Positions 1 through 8,952 of a DNA stretch of 64,000 nucleotides are shown here, piece by piece (within the stretch, counting starts at the first letter, position 1; each line of letters opens with the position of its first letter). This stretch comes from Desertimonas sp963772825 (GTDB taxonomy: Bacteria > Actinomycetota > Acidimicrobiia > Acidimicrobiales > Ilumatobacteraceae): positions 372,001 to 436,000 of the forward strand of contig CAVYYX010000017.1 in assembly GCA_963772825.1 (NCBI GenBank). The letters run 5' to 3'. Made by a program: the position numbers and the translations under genes. The notes beneath the pieces were generated by a model. The model made no database searches. It had not been told where the DNA came from and was given only the letters and a program-made list of their open reading frames with translations.

Positions 1-276
1 GGTCAGCTCACGGCCGGTGGATGTGAGTCTCCCGTCGTCGAGCAGGCCGCGATTGGTCAGGCCCGTCACGAGCGATGCCGCATCAGGGAAGTGCGCTCGG
101 TCGGCGACTGCGGTGGTCAAGCCATCGGCGTCGACGCTGCCTTCGAGGAGGTCGGAAAGTCGTAGCGTGACCCACTGCGGCTCGGTGACGCCTGTCCCTG
201 CGAGGAACCGGCGGAGCAGAGCGTTGAGGGTCTTTTCGGTCTCGCCGATGAGCTGCGGGCCAAACGGAGTGGACAT
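1..276 (-). CDS. MarR-like winged-helix regulator (partial, 3' end off window)
   Basis: Reads leftward from an ATG at 276 and runs off the window, so only about 92 residues are seen. The start reads MSTPFGPQLIGETEKTLNAL, followed by a helical segment, TEPQWVTLRL and a wing-like GLLDDGRLTSTGREL. This is the arrangement of short actinobacterial MarR-type proteins, which bind DNA as dimers and often sense small molecules. It diverges from a second MarR gene 83 bp away, and the gap carries two similar palindromes that could be its operator. The family call rests on pattern, not on a search. Confidence 0.6.
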   Translation of the reverse strand, partial: MSTPFGPQLIGETEKTLNALLRRFLAGTGVTEPQWVTLRLSDLLEGSVDADGLTTAVADRAHFPDAASLVTGLTNRGLLDDGRLTSTGRELT

Positions 277-298
277 CGCTGCCTCCTCGAGTAGATCG

Positions 299-337
299 TT
301 GGTCGGTCCAACGGTATCGGTTCGTTGGTCCGCCCAA
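299..337. promoter_or_regulatory. Paired palindromic operators between divergent MarR genes
   Basis: Two 13-bp sites with the plan TTGG-N5-CCAA lie at 299-311 (TTGGTCGGTCCAA) and 325-337 (TTGGTCCGCCCAA). Their starts are 26 bp apart, on roughly the same helix face. The spacing and the position between divergent regulator genes fit MarR dimer binding and mutual or self repression. That role is inferred. Confidence 0.65.
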
Positions 338-359
338 CAATCAGTACTCTCGGTGTCTT

Positions 360-779
360 GTGTCACCGCTGAATCGAGTCGCGCGGAGGCCTACGTGGCT
401 GCTCAGTCGCGCCAACGCCCGGTCGCATCGTCTGTTGGCTGACGCGTTCACCGCCGAAGGTGTCCGCGGCTACCACTTCCGTCTGCTCGCCGCGCTCGAG
501 CAGTACGGCCCCGCCAGTCAGGCGGATCTCGGACGGCACACGGGGATCGATCGAAGCGACGTGGTCGCCTCGCTCAACGACCTCGTCGCGAGCGGACTCG
601 CCCGCCGAGAACCCGACCCCGCCGACCGTCGCCGCAACATCGTCACGATGACGAAACACGGTGCCACTGCGCTCGCCCACCTGGACTCCGTGCTCGACGA
701 CATCCAGGACGCCGTGCTCGCGCCACTCACCGCGAACGAGCGGAAGTCCTTCGTGCGACTGCTCACCAAGCTGACCTGA
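360..779 (+). CDS. MarR family transcriptional regulator
   Basis: GTG start at 360; 139 residues, the usual MarR length. A winged helix is visible in the middle: ALEQYGPASQADLGRHTGID, then a recognition helix (RSDVVASLNDLVASGLARRE) and a wing with PADRRRNIVTMT. The D-x-R-R wing motif is typical of MarR. It probably binds the TTGG-N5-CCAA palindromes directly upstream and so controls itself and the divergent gene. The ligand is unknown. Confidence 0.85.
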   Translation: MSPLNRVARRPTWLLSRANARSHRLLADAFTAEGVRGYHFRLLAALEQYGPASQADLGRHTGIDRSDVVASLNDLVASGLARREPDPADRRRNIVTMTKHGATALAHLDSVLDDIQDAVLAPLTANERKSFVRLLTKLT

Positions 780-900
780 CCCGAATCGACTGGGAGGAGA
801 CAGGAGCCTCCTTCGGTAGCGGTGGGCACCCGCAACGACCGCCAGCTCGTCGAGCCGGTGAAGCCGAAGCCGATCTCGATTCTCCCGCTGCCGACATGGC

Positions 901-1500
901 TCACAACATCCCGTGGACTCGAAAGATGTGATCGAGGATGTCGCGGATGACGGGCTGCTTGCGCAGGTTGTACTCCCTAACGGCCTCACGATGGTCGTTC
1001 GAGGCATCGGCCGCCGCCCGCTTCGCGTCGGCGTATCGCCTGCAGTCGTCGGGGTGATCGCGCAACCAGTCTCGAAACATCACGTGGCGGATGGTCTCGG
1101 GGCTGTCGGGACCGAAGACGTGAAGATTGGCCCGCGGCGACGTTGCGACCAACAGGCGATGCTGGTGCCAGCCCGGCTCACGAACCGTGAGCACGAACCC
1201 CGCCGCTTCGAGCGGTGGCACGTATGCCGACTCGTCACTGGAATCGGTGACGGTCAGGTCGATGTCGATTGTCGGCTTGGCGGGGAGGTCCGGCACACTC
1301 GTCGAGCCGATGTGCTCCAGGGCGAGGACGCGATCACCGAGTGCACGCCGGATGCGGTCGGCCAACTGGTCGTAGTGCGCTGGCCAGCAGGGGTCGGCAT
1401 CGACGATGTCGATCGGACTCTCCGGTGGCCAGGCGCCGACCCAAACGTCATCGTCGGGATCAACATCGTGGTGCCGCGTGATCTGATCGTCCGTCGCCAC
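901..1500 (-). CDS. GrpB family (UPF0157) protein
   Basis: GTG start at 1500; 199 residues. The core IEHIGSTSVPDLPAKPTIDI-type segment (here LEHIGSTSVPDLPAKPTIDI) is the GrpB/UPF0157 signature, which belongs to the nucleotidyltransferase superfamily (GS motif with paired Asp). WHQHRLLV and HVMFRDWLRDHP follow, as in the family. Its role is not established; some relatives are linked to CoA or nucleotide chemistry. An open frame continues upstream past 1500, but that part lacks family sequence and overlaps the next gene, so the GTG was chosen. Confidence 0.85.
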   Translation of the reverse strand: MATDDQITRHHDVDPDDDVWVGAWPPESPIDIVDADPCWPAHYDQLADRIRRALGDRVLALEHIGSTSVPDLPAKPTIDIDLTVTDSSDESAYVPPLEAAGFVLTVREPGWHQHRLLVATSPRANLHVFGPDSPETIRHVMFRDWLRDHPDDCRRYADAKRAAADASNDHREAVREYNLRKQPVIRDILDHIFRVHGML

Positions 1501-1659
1501 GGGAGCAAGCGTACGAACGACGGCATCGTCGATACTGCGCCGATCTGGGTCCGGAGTTCGTCGGCCATCGCTTCCCGTCGTTCGGTCTGGAGGTCCTGCG
1601 CTCGTGCGCAGCGGCAATTCGACGGCGGGCGGGCGTCGGGGGCGGGGCACAATCATCGC

Positions 1660-2451
1660 ATGGACGGCGCCGGTCGATTGAACGATCCGAGGCTCTCGTT
1701 CAACGCCGCGGTCGGCGTCTACGACGAGATTCGCCCTGCGTACCCGGCGGCGATGTTCGACGCTCTGTTTGCCCTCTTGGCACCTCGGCCCAGCATCGTG
1801 GAGATCGGACCTGGGACTGGCCAGGCAACGAAAGACCTCCTCGGCCGGGGCGCCGTCGTCCACGCGATCGAGATCGGTCCGGCGATGGCTGCCACGCTGC
1901 GCTCGAATCTCCCGTCCGATCACCTCGTGGTGAGTGTTGCTGACTTCGAGGAGATCGACATCGCGGCTGAAAGTGCCGATGCCGTGTTCTCCGCCACCGC
2001 GTACCACTGGATATCTCCCAAAGCTCGACTGGATCGGCCAGCCGTGATCCTGCGACCCGGTGGCATCGTGGCGATCGTCGATCTCGTCCAGGTCAACTCG
2101 CCGGAGGACCGTGGCTTCTTCGCCGCCGCCCAACCGATCTACGAGCGATACGGACAAGGCCACTCGGGTCCGCCGGCGCCCGCGAGGGACGACGTCGAGC
2201 CCGCGATCCGGGTGGAGCTCGCCAGCGATTCTCGGTTCGGCGACGTCGAGGTGCGCCGCTACGGCTGGGATCAGACCTACTCCGCGACCGACTACCGGAA
2301 GCTGATGCTGTCGTACTCAGGGACCCAGATGATGGACGATGGCGACCGGGAGGGACTGGTGGAGGAAATCGAGTCGTTCATCAACGAGCGGTTCGGCGGA
2401 TACGTCACTCGACCCCTTGTCGTCACGCTCACCACAGCGACGCTCCGCTGA
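1660..2451 (+). CDS. Class I SAM-dependent methyltransferase
   Basis: ATG start at 1660; 263 residues. It begins RLSFNAAVGVYDEIRPAYP, a typical opening for this methyltransferase group. SAM-binding motif I is VEIGPGTGQATKDLL, followed by the acidic turn HAIEIGP, then motif II near DAVFSATAYHWI and PGGIVAIVD as motif III. The YHWI-type post-motif is common in small-molecule methyltransferases. The substrate is not predictable and the neighbours give no pathway. Confidence 0.85.
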   Translation: MDGAGRLNDPRLSFNAAVGVYDEIRPAYPAAMFDALFALLAPRPSIVEIGPGTGQATKDLLGRGAVVHAIEIGPAMAATLRSNLPSDHLVVSVADFEEIDIAAESADAVFSATAYHWISPKARLDRPAVILRPGGIVAIVDLVQVNSPEDRGFFAAAQPIYERYGQGHSGPPAPARDDVEPAIRVELASDSRFGDVEVRRYGWDQTYSATDYRKLMLSYSGTQMMDDGDREGLVEEIESFINERFGGYVTRPLVVTLTTATLR

Positions 2452-2528
2452 TCCGATCCGGACGCTCCCGTTTCGTCGGGACTCGGCGATCGAGGCGTCG
2501 ACGAAAGCCGCGGTGACAACGAACGCGG

Positions 2529-3546
2529 CTAGCCCCCGGATCCCGCGTGGGCGCGGCGGGTGAGCGCGGCCAGTTCGCCATTGAACCGCGCCGGCTCCTC
2601 GAGGTGGGGTACATGCCCGCCATCGTCGTACCAGGAGGCCTCGGAGGTCGGGCAGGTGGCGAGGACGTGTTCGGCCATCGCCGGGAGCACCAACGAGTCT
2701 GCTCGGCCCTGGGTGACGAGCAGCGGCACGTCGAGCGCGCCGAGTACGTCGTCGCAATCGAGTTCGCGGGCTCCGAGGTTGGCGCGGATCGCTGCCGGGA
2801 CGACCATGCTTGCGCACAAGGTCGTTTCGAGGTCGTCGTCGGCGATCGGCTTCACGAAGAAGCCGCGCACGAATGCGCGCATCGCCGTGATGTTGGTCGG
2901 TAGGTCGTCGGCGATGGCGTCGGCGAAGTGATCGAGGAAACCAGGGCCGATCAGCGTGCCGAAGGCAGCCTCGCCGAGCCTGACCGCGCCACCGACGAAG
3001 TTGATCGCTGAGATTCCATCCTGGCCGTGCGTGCGCACGTAGTCGCAGATGACGAATGGGCCGTAGGACCAGCCGACGAGCACCGGCCGGGCGAGAGCGA
3101 GTTGGTCGATGATTGCCGCGACGTCGTCGGCCCAGAGCTTGCCGTCGGTGTAGTGCTCGGGCTCGAGTGGCGCTTCGGACATGCCATGGCCGCGGAGGTC
3201 GTAGGCGACCAGCCGGAACTCATCGGCAAGGGCGCTGTCGTACTGCTTCACCCAGCAGAGGTGGCTCTGCGACATGCCGTGGATGAACAGGATCGGCGGT
3301 CCGTCCGCCTTGCCCCACTCGCGCACGTGCAATTGCAGCCCGCCGCCGCCCTGCACCTCGTGCACCTTCATCGATGCGGCCGGTTCGCCGCTCGTGGGCG
3401 GCTGGGCCCCGGCCGGTCGTGGCGAGGCCGAGCGCGGCGCCCGCCCCGAGTCGGCCGATCGCCGGGATCGCGGCTCCGGCCCCGACCATCCGCAGCACCT
3501 GACGGCGTGAGTGCACTCCGCTGCTGATCGAACTGGCTGGTTCCAC
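2529..3546 (-). CDS. Tat-exported alpha/beta hydrolase, interrupted by a frameshift
   Basis: Two reading frames make one protein. The first, from 3546, holds a twin-arginine signal: HSRRQVLRMVGAGAA then a hydrophobic Ala/Gly-rich stretch. The second holds the enzyme from MKVHEVQGGGG onward: oxyanion-hole motif FIHGMSQS, nucleophile elbow GWSYG, acid in QGRADSL and the general base in DDGGHVPHLEEP. The frames part near 3415, by one extra base close to a GGGG run. Close in style to chloroperoxidase-type esterases. Whether the break is real or a sequencing error cannot be told here; the catalytic part is complete. Confidence 0.75.
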
Positions 3547-3714
3547 AATGTCGTTCCTCTCGTCTCGGACGTTGATCAGCCGATCGTGGCGACACCGGCC
3601 GGAAGGCGCATCGGGCGGCGGGCCTTAATTCGTTCGCCCGACCTCCCTACTTCGTGTTGCCTGGATCCCCATGGGGCGTTCCTCGGCTGGGCCTGGCTGG
3701 GCGACACTGGCCGG

Positions 3715-4172
3715 ATGACGCGCGGGTGCGGCGCGTTCGTCGGCCGCCAACGAGAGCTCGGGGAACTTGAACAGCTGGTCGAGGCGGCACGAGCAGGAAG
3801 TGGCGCGAGCGTGCTCGTCGCGGGAGAAGCCGGCATCGGCAAGACCCGGCTGGCGACCGAGATCGCGAGTCGTGCGTGCGCCGCCGGATTCGAGGTCCTG
3901 CTCGGTCGCTCGATCGATTTGGTTGGCACGGAACTGCCGTATCAGCCGCTCGTCGAGGCCCTGCATCCGCTCGGGGAACTTCGGCTCGTCGATGCCGGTA
4001 CCGCATGCTCGCAGCTCGAGGTGTTCGAGGCGACGCTCGCCCTGCTCGCCCGGCGCGCGTCCATGCTCAGCCCGTGCTCGAGAAGCTCGGCGCTCCGAAC
4101 CGGCGGGAAGCGGCAGCGATCGCGCACCGCCTCGCCCCACCCCCCGGTGGCCAACCCCAGCTCGACGGCTGA
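3715..4172 (+). pseudogene. Remnant of a large ATP-binding LuxR (LAL) regulator with internal deletion
   Basis: The ATG at 3715 opens FVGRQRELGELEQLVEAA and a Walker A, VAGEAGIGKTRLAT, the N-terminal AAA module of LAL regulators, which are normally near 900 residues. After about 115 residues, at roughly 4060-4070, the sequence jumps out of frame to QPVLEKLGAPNRREAAAIAH, the last helix of a LuxR-type HTH. The middle of the protein and most of the DNA-binding domain are gone, leaving about 460 bp. It cannot be functional as a regulator. Confidence 0.75.
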
Positions 4173-4226
4173 GCGCAAGGTCGTCGTGCTCGCGGACGCG
4201 CTGGGCGGCGAGAAGCGCGACCGCGC

Positions 4227-5099
4227 TCACAGCGGTGTCATCAACGGTGGGCCTGTCGACGTCACGGTTACCTCGTCTCCGATACGGACCGTGCTGTGCA
4301 GGGGGCCGACCGAGCACCCCACGCCGAACAGGCTGTTGCCCTCCACAATGCCGCGCAATCCTGCCCGCACCGTCGGTGCTTCGGTGCACCAGCGGTGTCG
4401 GCGTAGCACCTTCGCCGGCTCGCGGTGACGGTCCGCCGTCAGCTGATCGATCTGCGGGATCGTGCACCGCGGCCAGGGAACCGCACATCGCAGTTCGGCC
4501 TCGCCGATCCGGATCGTCGACCAGGTGTCTTCCTCCCACGGTTCGGTGCCGTCGACCACGAGGTTCGGCCTGAACCGGTCCATGCCGAACGGCTCGTCAG
4601 CGCGTTCGCGCAGCCAGACGAGCGACGGCTGCGCCGTCAGAAGGACCGGCGCAGCGTCGCTGAATGGGGCGCTTTGGCCAAAGACGTCGAGATCGTCGGG
4701 CAAACGCCAGCCGCCCTCCCCGACCATGGCCACCAACCGACAGGATTCGCCCGTTAGCTCCGAGAACCATCGTGCGGCCGGATCCCCGGCATCGGCGGCG
4801 GGCACTGGGAGTCGGAAGTGCGACAGCACCGTCGTGGTCTGGTCGCCTGGCGGATCGACGGCGATCGGTGACCTGCCGGGCGCCTGCAGACGCAGTCCCC
4901 CGCCGTCGATGGGCTCGGGTTGAACGGTGGCGAGGATCCGGTGCTGGCGTTGGGTGAGTCCGCGCTGGTCTCCGTCGACCACTTGCCACCGCCGGTCACC
5001 GGCGAGACCGATCGCCGACACCGTGGCCGACTCGACCGCGACACCGCGACACGACTTGATCGGGTAGACGTAGATCGCACTCAACACCCGCTGCGCCAT
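4227..5099 (-). CDS. MOSC domain protein (mARC-like)
   Basis: 290 residues from the ATG at 5099; a start 13 codons upstream is also open. The N-terminal beta-barrel begins LSAIYVYPIKSCRGV, the standard MOSC_N opening. The C-terminal MOSC domain shows RFRPNLVVDG and AVPWPRCTIPQID, where the cysteine is the expected molybdenum-cofactor ligand. Relatives reduce N-hydroxylated compounds or move sulfur using sulfurated Moco. No partner reductase is adjacent. It may share cofactor supply with the molybdenum hydroxylase at 59-62 kb, but that is conjecture. Confidence 0.85.
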   Translation of the reverse strand: MAQRVLSAIYVYPIKSCRGVAVESATVSAIGLAGDRRWQVVDGDQRGLTQRQHRILATVQPEPIDGGGLRLQAPGRSPIAVDPPGDQTTTVLSHFRLPVPAADAGDPAARWFSELTGESCRLVAMVGEGGWRLPDDLDVFGQSAPFSDAAPVLLTAQPSLVWLRERADEPFGMDRFRPNLVVDGTEPWEEDTWSTIRIGEAELRCAVPWPRCTIPQIDQLTADRHREPAKVLRRHRWCTEAPTVRAGLRGIVEGNSLFGVGCSVGPLHSTVRIGDEVTVTSTGPPLMTPL

Positions 5100-5154
5100 T
5101 CGGTCACGGTACGTCAGGTCCTCCCTTGCCCTCGCCATCGCAAACGACGCGCGA

Positions 5155-5207
5155 TGGTTTGCGTCAGACCGATCACCTGATCGAGGTCGCCGAGCTGACG
5201 CAAACCA
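5155..5207. repeat. Long inverted repeat, TTTGCGTCAG family, between divergent genes
   Basis: Perfect 13-bp arms TGGTTTGCGTCAG (5155-5167) and CTGACGCAAACCA (5195-5207) around a 27-nt loop. A related hairpin with the same TTTGCGTCAG core lies at 46654-46700. Here it sits between the starts of two divergent genes, so it is not a plain terminator. It could be an operator or a small dispersed palindromic element. Confidence 0.7.
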
Positions 5208-5300
5208 AGCGAGAGCACGTCACCGAGTCGGGGCCGCGAACAGACCCGGCACTCGGGTGGGAGGCGTCGGAAAAGCGTGCCGGCGAGCGACGATGGGTCG

Positions 5301-5720
5301 ATGGAACCGACGACCTCCGTGATCGTGCTCGGCGACGGTGCTGGGCGGGACTACCCGTGCGGCACGATGCGCGCCGTGTTCAAGGCCGACGGTGCTGAGA
5401 CCGCCGATCGCTACTCGATCTCGGAGTGGTGGCTGGAACCGGGGTCGGAGGGGCCAGGCGAGCACCGCCACGAGGCGAACGACGACATCTTCTACGTCTT
5501 GTCGGGAACGGCGACGTTCGTTCTCGACGGCGCCATCGTCAACGCCGGTCCAGGCTCGTTCGTGCGCGTCCCGCCGAACGTGCTGCACGACTACCGCAAC
5601 GACAGCGACGAGCCCGTCCGCCTGCTCAACGTCTACGTGCCCGGTGGATTCGAGCAGGAGATGCCCGGGATCGTCGCCTGGTTCGCCGAACACGCGCCGT
5701 CGGTCGGCGGCACTCGCTGA
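5301..5720 (+). CDS. Cupin domain protein
   Basis: 139 residues from the ATG at 5301. The two cupin motifs are visible: GPGEHRHEANDDIFYVLSG (metal-binding His and Glu) and PGSFVRVPPNVLHDYRNDSD. It is a single-domain small cupin, likely binding a divalent metal. Such proteins are sugar isomerases, dioxygenases or storage-type binders, and no specific role can be assigned. It precedes the haloalkane dehalogenase by 58 bp on the same strand, so co-transcription is possible. Confidence 0.85.
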   Translation: MEPTTSVIVLGDGAGRDYPCGTMRAVFKADGAETADRYSISEWWLEPGSEGPGEHRHEANDDIFYVLSGTATFVLDGAIVNAGPGSFVRVPPNVLHDYRNDSDEPVRLLNVYVPGGFEQEMPGIVAWFAEHAPSVGGTR

Positions 5721-5778
5721 CACCCCGTCGGTACGATGCGTCCGTGAGGGCCGTGACGGCGGATCTAGCGTCGGCTCG

Positions 5779-6696
5779 ATGGACGTACTGCGCACACCCG
5801 ACGAGCGATTCGCCAAGCTGCCGGGCTATCCGTTCGAGCCGAACTACGTCGATATCGACGCGGGCGACGGCTCGGGCGACACGCTGCGCGTCCATGTCGT
5901 CGATGAGGGTCTGGGGGACGCCGCCGAGACGGTCGTGATGGTCCACGGCGAACCGTCGTGGTCGTACCTCTACCGCACGATGATCCCGCTGATCGTGGCC
6001 GCCGGGCACCGGGCGGTGGCTCCCGACCTCGTCGGGTTCGGCCGTTCCGACAAGCCGATCCCTCGCTCCGAGTACACCTACCAGCGTCACGTCGACTGGT
6101 TGCGCGCCGTGCTGTTCGACCGCCTCGGCCTCGACGGGATCACGCTCGTGTGCCAGGACTGGGGCGGGCTGCTCGGCCTGCGGCTCGTTGCCGAGCACCC
6201 CGACCGCTTCCGACGGGTAATCGCCGCCAACACGTTCCTCCCGACGGGTGACGCGCCGGCGGGCGAGGCGTTCCTGCGGTGGCGCGATTTCAGCCAGCGC
6301 GTGGACAAGCTTGACGTCGGTCGCATTGTCCAGGGGGCAACCGTCAGCCCGTTGCCCGACGACGTCGTCGCCGCCTACGACGCGCCGTTCCCCGACGAGT
6401 CCTACAAGGAGGGCGCTCGACAATTCCCGACCCTCGTGCCGATCACCCCGGACGACCCCGCCGCCGAAGCCAACCGGCGGGCCTGGGAGTCACTCCGCCG
6501 TTTCGACCGACCGTTCCTGTGTGCCTTCGGAGACTCCGACCCGGTGACGGCCGGTGCCGATCGGGCCCTGATCGAGCGGATTCCGGGCGCTGCCGGCCGA
6601 CCGCACGTCACCCTCACCGGCGGCGGGCACTTCCTCCAGGAGGACGTCGGCCCGGAGCTTGCCGCTGCGACGCTGAACCTCATCGCAACCACCTGA
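5779..6696 (+). CDS. dhmA: Haloalkane dehalogenase
   Basis: 305 residues, the normal length for this family. HGEPSWSYLYR forms the oxyanion hole, as in the DhlA-like subfamily. The nucleophile is Asp127 in VCQDWGG, followed by the halide-binding Trp128; the base is His284 in GGGHFLQED, and an acid lies in GDSDPVT. These enzymes hydrolyse carbon-halogen bonds by an alkyl-enzyme ester. The start was set at the ATG at 5779, 58 bp after the cupin gene. Substrate range is not predictable. The symbol is offered by family only. Confidence 0.85.
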   Translation: MDVLRTPDERFAKLPGYPFEPNYVDIDAGDGSGDTLRVHVVDEGLGDAAETVVMVHGEPSWSYLYRTMIPLIVAAGHRAVAPDLVGFGRSDKPIPRSEYTYQRHVDWLRAVLFDRLGLDGITLVCQDWGGLLGLRLVAEHPDRFRRVIAANTFLPTGDAPAGEAFLRWRDFSQRVDKLDVGRIVQGATVSPLPDDVVAAYDAPFPDESYKEGARQFPTLVPITPDDPAAEANRRAWESLRRFDRPFLCAFGDSDPVTAGADRALIERIPGAAGRPHVTLTGGGHFLQEDVGPELAAATLNLIATT

Positions 6697-6927
6697 CCCA
6701 CCGCCGGTCCGCTCAGCGGCGCTGTCGACTCCAGGGGATGTGGCCCGACCTCGCCGGCACCCGCACCCACCACACCGCGGGCGACGATCCCAGCCGCGCC
6801 CCACCCGCAACCAGTTGACGCGCCTGCGTCCTTCGCAATTGGCGTTCGCCCCCGCACACGACCCGCTGTCTCGCTCGCGAAGCGAAGCTCGACGCCCGAC
6901 GGCGGAGAGTCGCTGCGCCACGTGGCG

Positions 6928-7185
6928 GACTAGGCGCCGCCACTCGTCGAGCGACGTGTCGACGATCGACGAACCCCGGCGAATGCCGGCGCACGTGACC
7001 AACCCGTCGATCGGGCCGACCTCGGCGAGCACATCGTCCCAAGCCGACTCCGAGGCGACGTCGAGCTCGATCACCCCCGACGCCGGAGTCAGGTCGGTGG
7101 CCACGACCTCCCATCCAGCGGTGGCGAGATTGGACGCGCACGCCGCCCCGATCCCCGAGCCTGCACCGGTGATGACGACGCGCAT
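6928..7185 (-). pseudogene. Truncated short-chain dehydrogenase (N-terminal third only)
   Basis: Starts MRVVITGAGSGIGAACASNL, a clear SDR Rossmann motif, and continues through a LDVASESAWDDVLAEVGPID segment to VTCAGIRRGSSIVDTSLDEW. After EWRRLV (about residue 86) the family sequence ends and low-complexity Arg-rich translation follows. The catalytic Ser-Tyr-Lys half is absent in every frame downstream. I read it as a real truncation rather than a single-base error. Confidence 0.7.
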
Positions 7186-7220
7186 CGCCACAGCGTGCCA
7201 TGGCCGCGTCCAAGTGGCAT

Positions 7221-7291
7221 CTGGGGAAGATCGGTGTCAGACGTCGACACGAATCTTCCCCGGAAGCGTGGTTGACAAGAATCTTCCCCAG
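7221..7291. repeat. Three-armed inverted repeat (GGGGAAGAT family)
   Basis: CTGGGGAAGAT (7221-7231) is matched exactly by its complement ATCTTCCCCAG at 7281-7291, with a further partial complement AATCTTCCCC at 7252-7261. One forward arm and two reverse arms is the same plan as the element at 29314-29388. It lies between the start of the SDR remnant and the GNAT gene, so it could act on the promoter of either. Confidence 0.6.
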
Positions 7292-7326
7292 AATCCGGAG
7301 CGCGGGATCGGCAAGACTGCGTCGTC

Positions 7327-7926
7327 GTGGCGCCCGACGATCGACCTGACGTACGAGTCCGACCCGTCATCGCAGAGCGTCTCGACGACGTCGCCGACCT
7401 GTTCGGCAGCAACGGCACCACTCGCGGCTGTTGGTGCATGTACTTCATCGCCACCCGCGCCGAGTACTCCGCAGGGTGGAAAGGGCATGGCAACCGGACG
7501 AGCTTCGAGACGCTGGCCCGGGCGAGCGACACGCCGATCGGCCTGCTCGCCTACCGCGACGGAACACCGATCGGTTGGTGCGCAGTGGGACCTCGATCGC
7601 GCTACGAGCGGACGCTCGGACCGCGGGTCCGGATCCTCGCCGGGCGTGATCGAGCCGAGGACGACACTGTCTGGCTCGTGCCCTGCTTCTTCGTCCGCGT
7701 CGGCGAGCGCGGTCACGGGGTCACCCGGGCACTGCTCGACGCAGCGGTCGAACTCGCCCGTCGCCACGGAGCGCCGGCGATCGAAGGCTTTCCCCGCTCG
7801 GCCGGTCAACCGCCGTCGCCCGACGATTACCTCGGTCGCGAGGAGACGTTCGCCGAGAGCGGGTTCCGCTGCATCGCCCGTCCCACGCCACGCCGGGCTG
7901 TGATGCGACGCGACCTCGTGGGCTGA
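7327..7926 (+). CDS. GNAT family N-acetyltransferase
   Basis: GTG start at 7327; 199 residues. The opening CWCMYFIATRAEYSAGWKGHGN and GWCAVGPRSRYERTL match a group of actinobacterial GNAT proteins. The acetyl-CoA loop appears as CFFVRVGERGHGVTRALLDAAVELARRHG, a variant of the RGxGxG/A motif. The substrate is unknown. The gene stands alone, followed after 55 bp by the DUF1353 gene. Confidence 0.75.
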   Translation: MAPDDRPDVRVRPVIAERLDDVADLFGSNGTTRGCWCMYFIATRAEYSAGWKGHGNRTSFETLARASDTPIGLLAYRDGTPIGWCAVGPRSRYERTLGPRVRILAGRDRAEDDTVWLVPCFFVRVGERGHGVTRALLDAAVELARRHGAPAIEGFPRSAGQPPSPDDYLGREETFAESGFRCIARPTPRRAVMRRDLVG

Positions 7927-7981
7927 TGCTCGCCGTCGAAATCGGTTGAGTTCGAGCACAGCACTTGGGGACAATGCGGTC

Positions 7982-8926
7982 GTGGAACAACCGGTCAAGC
8001 TCGACCGGGAGCGCTCGCGCTTCTACGACGGCGGACACCCTGGCGACGACGCAGGCGTCGGCGCCGAGCCGGCCGACCCCGGCAAGGACATCCTCGTCGT
8101 CCTCGATCGCCAGTTGGCACCCGACGCCAAGGGCCGACCCCGCGAGGTGTTCGTGCTGCGCCGGCGGATCGCCTATGACGACCGGCACTGCGGAGAGATC
8201 ATCGTCCCGCCGACGTTCGCCACGTTCAAGACCGATCTGACGTCGGTGCCTGCGCTGTTCACCTGGCTCGTGCCGAAGACGGGCGCCCACCTACCGGCGG
8301 CGCTGCTCCACGACGGGCTGATCTGGAACCCGCAGTCAGAAGCGCAGACGTACATCTCCACGCCCGGCAAGGTGATCGACCGCGTCGAGGCCGATCGGGT
8401 GTTCCGCGACGGGATGGCCGACACCGGCACCGGTGTCGTGCGCCGCTGGCTGGTGTGGACGGCGGTGACCCTGGCGACGATGTGGTCGCAGGACTCCACC
8501 GCCTCGTCACGGGTCGGTCGGGCCTACTTCCGCTGGATGATGGCCGCCTCGCTGTTCGCCGTCGCCTGGCTCGGTTACGTCGCCACCGCCGACCTGTTCG
8601 ACCAGAGCGACGACTGGTGGCTGGCCTACGAGCTGTCGTGGATGGGCGATCGGTCCTTCGCCGCCGAGTTGGCCACGGGGATCGCCGCGGCGATCGTCAT
8701 CCCGGGTGTCATCGGCCTGCTGTGGGGCAAGTTCCGCGCCGCCGGCTGGATCGCCGGGATCGGTGTCGCCGTGCTGATCCACGTGACGATCGGCGTGCTC
8801 GCCGTGACGGCGCTGTACGCCGCCGTCGAGTGGGTCGCCGGCCGGCTGTCGGCGACGTGGCTGGCGATCGTCGCCTCGCTCATCGCCCTGGCGGCCGCCG
8901 TGGTGTTCGTCGTCAGCCTGCTGTAA
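7982..8926 (+). CDS. DUF1353 domain membrane protein
   Basis: From a GTG at 7982 (a start 12 codons upstream is also open), 314 residues. The soluble N-terminal half holds the DUF1353 pattern: IIVPPTFATFKTDLTSVPAL, a LLHDGL motif, then a helical segment EADRVFRDGMADTG. The C-terminal half has three or four membrane segments at about residues 175-190, 220-245, 250-275 and 285-312. DUF1353 is best known from phage and uncharacterised bacterial proteins. Function is unknown. Confidence 0.7.
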   Translation: MEQPVKLDRERSRFYDGGHPGDDAGVGAEPADPGKDILVVLDRQLAPDAKGRPREVFVLRRRIAYDDRHCGEIIVPPTFATFKTDLTSVPALFTWLVPKTGAHLPAALLHDGLIWNPQSEAQTYISTPGKVIDRVEADRVFRDGMADTGTGVVRRWLVWTAVTLATMWSQDSTASSRVGRAYFRWMMAASLFAVAWLGYVATADLFDQSDDWWLAYELSWMGDRSFAAELATGIAAAIVIPGVIGLLWGKFRAAGWIAGIGVAVLIHVTIGVLAVTALYAAVEWVAGRLSATWLAIVASLIALAAAVVFVVSLL

Positions 8927-8952
8927 CGCCCGGCGCACTAGCGTCGAACCCC

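Noticed and set aside
913..1659. Upstream extension of the methyltransferase gene
   Set aside because: The extension overlaps GrpB on the other strand and lacks methyltransferase sequence; the ATG at 1660 starts the conserved part.
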